From positions 1 through 64,000 of the forward strand of contig JAJEBQ010000054.1 in NCBI GenBank assembly GCA_022822495.1: a DNA stretch of 64,000 bases. Reading direction: 5' to 3'. This document shows, piece by piece, positions 26,931 to 34,359 of the stretch. The stretch comes from Paracoccaceae bacterium (GTDB taxonomy: Bacteria; Pseudomonadota; Alphaproteobacteria; Rhodobacterales; Rhodobacteraceae). The notes below the pieces were generated by a model, which was not told where the DNA came from, searched no databases, and was given only the letters and a program-made list of their open reading frames with translations. Every line of letters begins with the position of its first letter. Within the stretch, counting starts at the first letter, position 1. The position numbers and the translations under genes were made by a program.

Positions 26931-28304
26931 TCAGATTTCCAACAATCTTTTCATCTCTAGGTTAAAGAAGTCTCTATAGCCAGAGGGAGGATTAATAATA
27001 TTTCCGTGGTCATCAAGACTTATGTTATGGATATTTACCCCCACGGAACTTCGCTCAAAGTAAAGGATGGAGACATCATCCGGCTTTAGATCTGTTATTT
27101 TATCGCGTATATCCATCCGAATCCGGTCAATCAATTGATCGCTGTGTGTTTCGACCAAGATCTGTTGCTTAGAGGCTAGTTTACATAACATCGAACCAAG
27201 ACCAGCCTGCGCCCGGGGGTGTAAATGAATCTCTGGTTGCTGCAAAAGAACCATGCGTGAACCCTTAGACAGTTCAAAAATTACCGGAAGAATCTGACTA
27301 ACTCCATACCCTACATCAATGATATTTTTCCATTGAGCCTCTTTTGTATCGTTAGTTATTCTGACCATTAACTGACTTGTATCGTCACTTAGTGAATTAA
27401 TATCTAACTCGTAATACATCTCAGTACTTTTTCCAAAAGATTCCATCGCATCCTTTATTTTTTTCCATTTATCATCTTTTGATTTCGCAAGGGCGGCAAG
27501 GTAATTAGCGACACCACTTCCTTCGGAATCTGTAAGTCCAGAACTAGGCACGTAATTTCTTAGTGGCTTAGATCTTACAGGTGCAACTGCGGCAACTGGA
27601 AAATTTGTGTTCCCAGAAGTACTCAAAACTGCCTTAATAAATTCCAACTCAGTAGGATTTTTTAACAGATCAAATCTGTAAATACCTTTAATTAATGTCA
27701 CTAAATCTTTTTTGTCTTGTTCAGTGAATGGTAAATCATCGTCATCTAAATGGACTGGTTTCATTTGGAGAAATCTGGCGAAAGACATTGGGCCATAGAG
27801 ACCCAAAATTGCGGAATCAGAAAAAGCAATAACATCTTCATCCAATGTATTGAAGTTAATATAAAATACCCAAGGCCCCCCTCTAACAGTTTTAGCCTCT
27901 ACCTTTATATCTTCATCAGTAAGTTTCCAAATTACGGATGAAGAAGTATTTTTTATTGCAAGCTTAGTTACAATTGGTCCAAGAGCCCCTTCGCCAAACC
28001 TTACGTCTACTTTGCAATCGCCGACAACGAAACCTCCAGAAAACTCTTCAGTTGAACCTTCACCGTTCACAGATTGATAAGCAACTTCACGAAATGATCC
28101 GAGATTAAATGGTTCTTTATTAAGGTTAGGGTATCCATGCTCAAAAAAAACTGTATTATATAGAATACTAACCATCGCCATCAGCGAAGACTTACCTGTA
28201 CTGTTTTCACCGACGAGAAGAGTGAGGCGAGCAAGTCGCGCCGTCTGAAGTTCCCTAAAGCATCGGAAATTTTGTATGGTCACTTCATCCATTATTACCC
28301 CCAA
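26931..28304 (-). CDS. AAA family ATPase with DUF3696-like C-terminus
   Basis: The 457-residue protein is an ABC/OLD-type ATPase. Walker A is GENSTGKSS (about 31-39). Walker B and its surround is MVLLQQPEIHLHPRAQ, followed by the switch histidine in VETHSDQLIDRIR. The C-terminal block ILYFERSSVGVNIHNISLDD and GNIINPPSGYRDFF resembles DUF3696. No TOPRIM nuclease domain follows, unlike OLD or AriB partners. The start could be ATG 28304 or the next in-frame ATG (MDEVTIQNFRCF, 28292). It is coupled to the downstream PIN gene and is typical of ATPase-nuclease defence pairs. Its catalytic nuclease would be the PIN protein, which is currently frameshifted. Confidence 0.85.
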   Translation of the reverse strand: MGVIMDEVTIQNFRCFRELQTARLARLTLLVGENSTGKSSLMAMVSILYNTVFFEHGYPNLNKEPFNLGSFREVAYQSVNGEGSTEEFSGGFVVGDCKVDVRFGEGALGPIVTKLAIKNTSSSVIWKLTDEDIKVEAKTVRGGPWVFYINFNTLDEDVIAFSDSAILGLYGPMSFARFLQMKPVHLDDDDLPFTEQDKKDLVTLIKGIYRFDLLKNPTELEFIKAVLSTSGNTNFPVAAVAPVRSKPLRNYVPSSGLTDSEGSGVANYLAALAKSKDDKWKKIKDAMESFGKSTEMYYELDINSLSDDTSQLMVRITNDTKEAQWKNIIDVGYGVSQILPVIFELSKGSRMVLLQQPEIHLHPRAQAGLGSMLCKLASKQQILVETHSDQLIDRIRMDIRDKITDLKPDDVSILYFERSSVGVNIHNISLDDHGNIINPPSGYRDFFNLEMKRLLEI

Positions 28305-28431
28305 AAAATCTAGGCTGATATTTCAGAATGAAATGTGTATGTAACTTCCCCATTCCTCAATTTAACAGAAATTTAGGACAGATCAGAACCTATAACGGCC
28401 CGTCAAATACAATATAGCACAATTTATCGGA

Positions 28432-29475
28432 TTAATCCCCAACAACTCGAAAATTGTTTTCTTCCTCTTCAATACGCTTCGAAAGGGATCTCCGAAAAAG
28501 TTTGGCGCCAGCATCAAGACCTAGGTCAATATTCGGGGTTTCCTTGTTTGACATCCCATTGTGTACGGCTACTAGAATATCCCGGTCCTCCTCAAAGGCA
28601 TAATAGGCTCCCTTGTTCATCTGTTCCGAAACTTCCTTGTTTTGAGGTTCAGTGTTGCGGTGTTGAAACCAGAAATATCGCGTTTTCTCCTCGGATATTG
28701 GCGTCATGAAATTATAGGAAATATTAATCAGAGTTTTCGGGCCTGGTTTAGATCCCTTACCCCCTGTACCAACAGGGGTGTAGATTGATTTGTTCACACC
28801 TATGGCAGGAAACTGCATTTCGTAGTGTTGAAGCCGATCACATGGACCCTCGAATTTAACCAGCTTGGCATAATAGGGTGAGGGAAGTTTACCACTAATC
28901 CACCTTGAAACGATTACACCATCTGGTGTTTTCTCAATCTCCAAGGGTTGGTCCTCGGTTCCTGCACCCGCAAAGGTCGTAACGTGAACCCAGGCAACAT
29001 GGCTGGGGTCTAGAAGGTTATCTGCAATCCAGAGATAATTGCATTCAATATCAAGAACACCTCCATCGGTATACCCCCATTCTGGGTTTTCATAGTTTTC
29101 TACAAAAAAGATTTTTTCCGGGTCAGCCAATTCAGGGTCACCCATCCAAATCCACAATAATTTGTACCGATCAAACACGGGGTAGGATTTGACATGCGCG
29201 CGGGGTGGAATACTTCCAGGCTGGGTGGGTGCCAAGACACATTTACCCAAGCCATTGAAGGTCAATCCATGATATCCACATTCAATATTATCATCAATGA
29301 TTTTTCCCATTGATAGGGGGACTTTCCTGTGGGGACAGGCATTCTCAAGGGCCACCGGAGAACCGTCAGAACGACGATAAAAGACGATGCTTTCGTCGAG
29401 GTATCTTTCAGCCTTCAACTCTTGCTTGAAGTCACTGCTCCAGCCTGCGACATACCAGGCATTTTTTAAAAACAT
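28432..29475 (-). CDS. Rieske non-heme iron oxygenase, VanA/demethylase type
   Basis: The 347-residue oxygenase subunit has an N-terminal Rieske centre, CPH (Cys 47, His 49) and CGYH (Cys 66, His 69). The mononuclear iron site is NLLDPSHVAWVH (about 150-165). The beginning MFLKNAWYVAGW is characteristic of vanillate O-demethylase-like enzymes, which remove O- or N-methyl groups as formaldehyde. It is the last gene of a three-gene unit on the minus strand. No FAD/NADH reductase of the VanB kind is adjacent, so electrons must come from elsewhere, possibly through the neighbouring Rieske ferredoxin. The substrate is not known; context suggests a methylated amine or ether. Confidence 0.9.
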   Translation of the reverse strand: MFLKNAWYVAGWSSDFKQELKAERYLDESIVFYRRSDGSPVALENACPHRKVPLSMGKIIDDNIECGYHGLTFNGLGKCVLAPTQPGSIPPRAHVKSYPVFDRYKLLWIWMGDPELADPEKIFFVENYENPEWGYTDGGVLDIECNYLWIADNLLDPSHVAWVHVTTFAGAGTEDQPLEIEKTPDGVIVSRWISGKLPSPYYAKLVKFEGPCDRLQHYEMQFPAIGVNKSIYTPVGTGGKGSKPGPKTLINISYNFMTPISEEKTRYFWFQHRNTEPQNKEVSEQMNKGAYYAFEEDRDILVAVHNGMSNKETPNIDLGLDAGAKLFRRSLSKRIEEEENNFRVVGD

Positions 29476-29508
29476 ACCATTTCCATTGTAATGAGTTCCA
29501 TAAATTGA

Positions 29509-29823
29509 TTACCTGAATATTTGAATCACTCCCTTATGAATCCTAGACTCCAACATGATGAGTTTTCTGGTCGCTGGGCTTGCCTTGGGTTCGCCAGTTC
29601 TCGCATCAAAGAGACCCTGATGTAAAGGGCATTCAATATATTTACCATCAAAATAACCATGACAAAGATTGGCACCTTGATGAGAACACTTGGCCAAACT
29701 AACAAATATGCCATCTGTCGTATCATAAACAGCCAAGTCCAAAGTCCCATATTTTGCAGGTGTTACGTCATTTTGTTCCAACTCGGCAATGGGAAGTAAA
29801 TCCCTCCAGAACTTCTCACGCAT
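29509..29823 (-). CDS. Rieske-type ferredoxin (MocE-like)
   Basis: The 104-residue protein is a single Rieske [2Fe-2S] domain with CSHQGANLCHG (Cys 46, His 48) and ECPLHQGLFD (Cys 65, His 68). It is a soluble electron carrier for an oxygenase. It lies 8 bases after the desaturase-like gene and 33 bases before the Rieske oxygenase gene. The pairing of a desaturase-like protein and a Rieske ferredoxin matches MocD-MocE of rhizopine catabolism. Confidence 0.9.
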   Translation of the reverse strand: MREKFWRDLLPIAELEQNDVTPAKYGTLDLAVYDTTDGIFVSLAKCSHQGANLCHGYFDGKYIECPLHQGLFDARTGEPKASPATRKLIMLESRIHKGVIQIFR

Positions 29824-29831
29824 TGACTTTA

Positions 29832-30791
29832 TCAGCTTACGCCAACATCAGATCTAGGCTTGGTGCCTGTAATTTGGGTAATAATGTCTAAATGTGCTCC
29901 CCAATAACCTCGCCTTTCGACATGAACATATCCTTCAAGTTTTTCATGAAGTTTGGGAAGCGCATGAAATGGTACTGAGGACGCATAATGATGTTCGGCA
30001 TGATAGTTCATATTCCAACATAAAAATCGCATTGGAAGTGAAACCATGCTTGACCTGGTATTTTCCTTCATGTCAGTAATATTAGGCCTTCCGACATGCT
30101 CAGCCATTCTGATGGCACGCATAACAGGCTCGCCGAGGAACACCGGAAGTACCCAAAACCAAATCACACCCCACCATCCCGTTAACCAACTGAGCATAAA
30201 GATGATGAAATAGCCCAATGTATAAAGTCGGGCTTCCCTTATCACGGCAGAATATTCTTCTGGAGGAAGGAATTCCTTTTCTTCCTCAGAAATTCTGCCA
30301 ATGGCATGACGAAACAATTCACCGAACTTTGATTGCCAATAGGGGATTGAGGATACGTACCAAAGATATTTCCAAAAAGATATCGGAAGTTCAATGAGTT
30401 CAGGGTCCTTTCCAAGAATTTGAGTATAAGTGTGGTGGTTACAATGCTCATATCTGAAAAATTTGTTTGGTATTAACAAAACAAATCCGCAGTAATGACC
30501 AATGATCTCATTTAACCATCTGGTTTTAAAGGGTGTGTAGTGGCAGCATTCATGCTGTAGGGAGAAGTGATGTACGAGTATAACGCCATGCAAGAACATA
30601 GCTGGTAGCACCCATGGTGACCCCAAAGAAAGCCAGATAAGAAAACCTGTAAAACAATAGCAGCAGAAAAACAATAAAAGGTGAAGCAACCCTTGTTTGT
30701 TTGATCTAGTCATCAAGGCCTTCAATTCTTTCCTGGTCAGTACACCCTCCTTCATGGCTTGGGTTATCGGTGTAAGAATTTCATCACCCAC
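29832..30791 (-). CDS. fatty acid desaturase-fold membrane di-iron oxygenase (MocD-like)
   Basis: The 319-residue membrane protein has the three histidine boxes of the family: HHFSLQHECCH (about 75-85), EHCNHH (about 115-120) and NYHAEHH (about 263-269). Several hydrophobic segments separate them. Such enzymes hydroxylate or desaturate alkyl groups with a di-iron centre; MocD acts in rhizopine catabolism with the MocE ferredoxin. The gene is first in the minus-strand unit and diverges from the M29-like gene across about 180 bases. Fatty-acid desaturation is possible but the adjoining ferredoxin and oxygenase favour small-molecule oxidation. Confidence 0.88.
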   Translation of the reverse strand: MGDEILTPITQAMKEGVLTRKELKALMTRSNKQGLLHLLLFFCCYCFTGFLIWLSLGSPWVLPAMFLHGVILVHHFSLQHECCHYTPFKTRWLNEIIGHYCGFVLLIPNKFFRYEHCNHHTYTQILGKDPELIELPISFWKYLWYVSSIPYWQSKFGELFRHAIGRISEEEKEFLPPEEYSAVIREARLYTLGYFIIFMLSWLTGWWGVIWFWVLPVFLGEPVMRAIRMAEHVGRPNITDMKENTRSSMVSLPMRFLCWNMNYHAEHHYASSVPFHALPKLHEKLEGYVHVERRGYWGAHLDIITQITGTKPRSDVGVS

Positions 30792-30972
30792 ACAATCTCT
30801 CCCTAATTCCTCAATTACTTAACAAATTCATATCAACCATTCCTTCGGTGATCATATCTAATCTGCTTACCCAAAACCCTTTGTGTAGAAGTTGTATTCA
30901 AAATACTTTGGTTTTTTGCTACTTGATTTCAATAAAAAACATTGTTTGATTTGAATTAATGCTGAAATTACC

Positions 30973-32049
30973 ATGTGTGAATTTGATAAGGGGTTGCATA
31001 ATCTACTGGTTAGGTGTGCTAAAATAGAAGATCACAATAGTGTGCTGATAATATATGAAAAAGAAGAAGGTGGCTTTTGTGATTACAGTGTTGTTGAGAG
31101 CACAGATAAGTATTGTGCAAAGTTTGGTATTGAATCAACGATTGTCGAAATTCCCTTTAATACTGAAAATCCGACTGTAAGCCCCGAATTGAAAGAACAG
31201 ATGGCAGAGGCCGATGTCATCGTGTTTTTTGCCAGATTGGCAGACCAGTTAAGGTTTCAGGATTTCCCCGAGTGTCACAAGGCAATAATCAACTATGCCT
31301 CCACCAAAACAAGATTAGCTTCAAGTTTTGGAGAAGCCGATTTTGAAGGATTTTGTAAATTAAAAACACTGGTTGATGAATTTTTATCCAAGGCAGAAGA
31401 AATCAGGGTTACATGCCCAAGAGGGACTGACTTTAAAGGGCCAGGAGATATATTGATGGGAATAGAAGGCGATGTCACTATCATTAGGTTTCCGATGTTG
31501 GTATTTTCGCCCATATCAACCAGGAGATACAAGGGGAGGGTTGCGATACCAGGTTTCCTGGTGGGAACAGGTTGTAATTTTTATCCGAATTATTTGCTTG
31601 AACTTGATGAAACCCTTTTTGCTAACTTTGAGGGTGATCATTTAATCGGTTTTGATGGTCATCCATCTGATGTCAAAAAGGCAAAAAAACATTTGGAAAG
31701 TATTTCAAAGCGTTACAATCTGAACCGGGATAGAGTTTTTTCTTGGCATGCAGGGATTCATCCGGGTAATGTTTATCCTGATTGTGCCAAAAATAATCCC
31801 GCGGTTTGGTCGAGTACATGTTTTGGCAATCCTCGGATATTGCATTTCCATACTTGTGGAAATTACCCTCCAGGGGAAATTTCTTGGTATGTAATTGATC
31901 AAACCATAACAGTTGATGGTATTGAATTGTGGAAAGAAGGAAAATTCAATCCTCAGGAATTGCCTGGGGCTAGGGAGTTATTAGGTATCTATCCCGATAT
32001 AAAGCACCTCATCAACAATCCTGGAACAGAAATAGGCTTTGAGGTGTGA
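30973..32049 (+). CDS. M29 aminopeptidase/NicX-like metalloprotein of unknown function
   Basis: The 358-residue protein resembles the leucyl aminopeptidase (M29) superfamily branch that includes NicX, 2,5-dihydroxypyridine dioxygenase. Likely metal-binding positions are His in SWHAGIHPG (about 259-264) and the HFHTCG motif (291-296). The PRGTDFKGPGDI block (about 153) resembles the family's TDL loop. It is first in the plus-strand unit ahead of the AhpD-like gene and soxBDAG. A ring-cleaving or amide/ester-cleaving step on a methylated substrate is possible, but the function is not established. No clear ribosome site precedes the ATG. Confidence 0.6.
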   Translation: MCEFDKGLHNLLVRCAKIEDHNSVLIIYEKEEGGFCDYSVVESTDKYCAKFGIESTIVEIPFNTENPTVSPELKEQMAEADVIVFFARLADQLRFQDFPECHKAIINYASTKTRLASSFGEADFEGFCKLKTLVDEFLSKAEEIRVTCPRGTDFKGPGDILMGIEGDVTIIRFPMLVFSPISTRRYKGRVAIPGFLVGTGCNFYPNYLLELDETLFANFEGDHLIGFDGHPSDVKKAKKHLESISKRYNLNRDRVFSWHAGIHPGNVYPDCAKNNPAVWSSTCFGNPRILHFHTCGNYPPGEISWYVIDQTITVDGIELWKEGKFNPQELPGARELLGIYPDIKHLINNPGTEIGFEV

Positions 32050-32159
32050 AAGCCGTAATCAACAACAAACGGGTTTTGATGCTTTTCGGACGATCTCAAA
32101 AGTTTTGAAAATAAGATAAAAATGTGTGTTAATTTCATCTCCTGAAAACAGATGGATAA

Positions 32160-32765
32160 ATGGTTCAATATACGGAAAAAATGTCAGCTTGGATTAGAAT
32201 GATTAGTGATGACGAAGCAGATGACGCTTTGTCGGAAATATTAAAGTTGGCAAAAACACCACATGGTACTGTCGATAATGTCATGAGAATTCATTCTCTA
32301 AGACCCAACACCATGATTGGGCACATCAAACTCTATAAAGCCGTTCTCCATGACAAAACGAACACGATTTCTTTGTGGTTTCAGGAAACTTTGGGGAGTT
32401 ATGTATCACTGTTAAATGGGTGTGATTACTCCTTTGCCAATCATTGGAGAAACGCTAAGGTGTTGATTAATTCAAGTGAAAAAAGCAAATTGATCAAGGA
32501 CGCTTTGGTTTCTGGAAAACTGGAATTGGCGTTTGATGGCAGGGAACTCGAAAGCCTGCATTATGCAAATAAATTAACCCTTAATCCGAACAACATGGTG
32601 AAAGAGGATGTTATCAAACTAAAACGGTCAGGTTGGAGTGATGGTGAAATATTAGAAATCAATCAAATTATCTGTTACTTTTGCTATGCTAACAGATTGC
32701 TTAATGGCCTAGGTGTTACAACCGAAGGCGATGTAATAGGTTATTACAACCCAGATCAGCCCTAG
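32160..32765 (+). CDS. AhpD-like (carboxymuconolactone decarboxylase fold) protein lacking the second cysteine
   Basis: The 201-residue protein matches AhpD-like peroxidase-related proteins. The key segment is LWFQETLGSYVSLLNGCDYS, followed by FANHWRNA (about 71-98). Active AhpD-like enzymes have C-x2-C (for example NGCHYCVAHH). Here the second cysteine is serine (CDYS), so disulfide redox chemistry is doubtful. The histidine of the motif is shifted (ANHW). The gene lies between the M29-like gene and soxB, and is common next to methylated-amine or nicotinate-type clusters. The role is unclear. Confidence 0.75.
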   Translation: MVQYTEKMSAWIRMISDDEADDALSEILKLAKTPHGTVDNVMRIHSLRPNTMIGHIKLYKAVLHDKTNTISLWFQETLGSYVSLLNGCDYSFANHWRNAKVLINSSEKSKLIKDALVSGKLELAFDGRELESLHYANKLTLNPNNMVKEDVIKLKRSGWSDGEILEINQIICYFCYANRLLNGLGVTTEGDVIGYYNPDQP

Positions 32766-32841
32766 TGCCTGGGTATTTCATCTATAGGGTTTGCCTTTTA
32801 ATGGTGGTGGACATGTTTCGTTAATGTAATTGGTATAAGAA

Positions 32842-34092
32842 TTGCAAAAATATTCCCTCTTTTCTCTCATTCGCAATTCCTTCACCAGGCATAGAAATTG
32901 GCCCCGGGCTTGGAAGAGTGTTGATCTTAAACAAAGTTATGATGTTATCATAATTGGTGCCGGCGGACATGGTCTTGCGACGGCGTATTATCTCGCCAAG
33001 AATTACGGCATAACCAACACAGCAGTTCTGGAGCGAGGATGGCTTGGAGGAGGAAATGTTGCACGAAATACTGTTACCATCAGGTCCAATTACCTGAGAC
33101 CTGAAAGCATACCCTTTTTCGTTAAATCAGTTGAGATGTATGAAGGTCTCTCACAAGAGTTAAACTTCAACCTTATGCATTCCCGTAGATCCATGATTGA
33201 CGTTATCCACACCTATCCCAAACTCAGGGAAATAACGAGAAAAATGTATAACATGGATATTTTTGGCGCCACCTATAAACCAATCAGCGTAGCCGAAATA
33301 CGCCGGCGAATTCCAACACTTACAGGAGGGGGAGCAAATTCGCGCTTGCCGATAATTGCTGGGATGGTTCATCCCGAAGCTGCTGTTAACCGGCATGATG
33401 CCGTGGCCTGGGGTTATGCAAGAGCCGCCAGCGCGCTTGGTGTTGAAGTTCACCAGCATACAAAAGTAAACAGATTATTGAAAAATCCGGATGGAACAAT
33501 CAAGGGGGTTTCAACCACGAAGGGTGACGTATCGGCTGGAAAAGTTGCCGTTGCTGTCTCCGGTCATACGACCCAGGTTACCGATACCGTTGACTTGAAT
33601 TTGCCCCTGAGGTCATTCAATTTGTCAGCATTTGTGTCCGAACCGGTAAAACCTATGATTGATGTTATCGTGAATTGTGCCGATTTGGGATTCTATTTGT
33701 CCCAAACAGCCAAGGGAGAACTTGTGATTGGGGGTGTTCCTGATCCCGGTCAGTCTTTTCGTCGGGGAAGTAATCAGTTAATTTTTGAGCGTACGGTAGG
33801 TGCCATGCTGGAATTGTTTCCATCCTTCAAGAAGTTGAAACTGTTAAGGCAATGGGGTGGAACTTTGGATACGGCACCAGATTCTTCACCCATAATTTCA
33901 GAAACTGAAATTCCTGGCTTGTTTATAACCGCGGGTTGGTGGGGAGGTTATAAGGCAATTCCGGCAGGTGGATTGACATTTGCCAATTTGATTGCCACAA
34001 ACACACCCCATCACTTAGCCAAATCGTTTACTCTCGATCGCTTTAAAACCCTGGACTACATCCTTGAATCAGGTACAACCGCGAGAGTCTAG
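32842..34092 (+). CDS. soxB: sarcosine oxidase subunit beta
   Basis: SoxB is the FAD/FMN subunit that demethylates sarcosine to glycine. The 416-residue protein has the FAD motif DVIIIGAGGHGLATAYYLAK (about 34-53) and the family blocks RGWLGGGNVARNT and TAGWWGGYKAIPAGG. The beginning MQKYSLFSLIRNSF matches SoxB N-termini, supporting the TTG start at 32842. soxD follows after 3 bases, giving the standard soxBDAG order. The enzyme passes the methyl group to tetrahydrofolate or releases formaldehyde plus H2O2. Confidence 0.95.
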   Translation: MQKYSLFSLIRNSFTRHRNWPRAWKSVDLKQSYDVIIIGAGGHGLATAYYLAKNYGITNTAVLERGWLGGGNVARNTVTIRSNYLRPESIPFFVKSVEMYEGLSQELNFNLMHSRRSMIDVIHTYPKLREITRKMYNMDIFGATYKPISVAEIRRRIPTLTGGGANSRLPIIAGMVHPEAAVNRHDAVAWGYARAASALGVEVHQHTKVNRLLKNPDGTIKGVSTTKGDVSAGKVAVAVSGHTTQVTDTVDLNLPLRSFNLSAFVSEPVKPMIDVIVNCADLGFYLSQTAKGELVIGGVPDPGQSFRRGSNQLIFERTVGAMLELFPSFKKLKLLRQWGGTLDTAPDSSPIISETEIPGLFITAGWWGGYKAIPAGGLTFANLIATNTPHHLAKSFTLDRFKTLDYILESGTTARV

Positions 34093-34095
34093 ACG

Positions 34096-34359
34096 ATGAT
34101 TACCATAAATTGTCCGTTTTGTGGGCCAAGAGATGAAAGAGAATTCGAATATTGCGGACCACATAGACAAAAAAGACCTGATAAAATCAATGAAATGACA
34201 ACATCCGCGTTTATTGACTATCTCACCGTTCCTGAAAATCCCGAAGGCGAAGCCAAGGAAGTCTGGTGGCATCGCCGAGGATGTGGTGCATGGCTGTTAG
34301 TCGTAAGGAACACCAGAACGCATGAAATTATAAAAGTTTCTGAATTAGATGCCACATAA
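34096..34359 (+). CDS. soxD: sarcosine oxidase subunit delta
   Basis: The 87-residue SoxD subunit has the zinc-binding pattern CPFCGPR near the start, then a histidine and RRGCGAWLLVVRN (about 65-77) with the last cysteine. The stop overlaps soxA by 11 bases. It stabilises the SoxABDG complex. Confidence 0.95.
   Translation: MITINCPFCGPRDEREFEYCGPHRQKRPDKINEMTTSAFIDYLTVPENPEGEAKEVWWHRRGCGAWLLVVRNTRTHEIIKVSELDAT

Noticed and set aside
28432..29475. Glycine betaine monooxygenase GbcA
   Set aside because: The N-terminus and layout fit VanA-type demethylases, and no GbcB-type reductase is adjacent.
30880..30905. A stretch resembling part of the repeat in the divergent promoter region
   Set aside because: The similarity is short and gapped and lacks the CCCC end.
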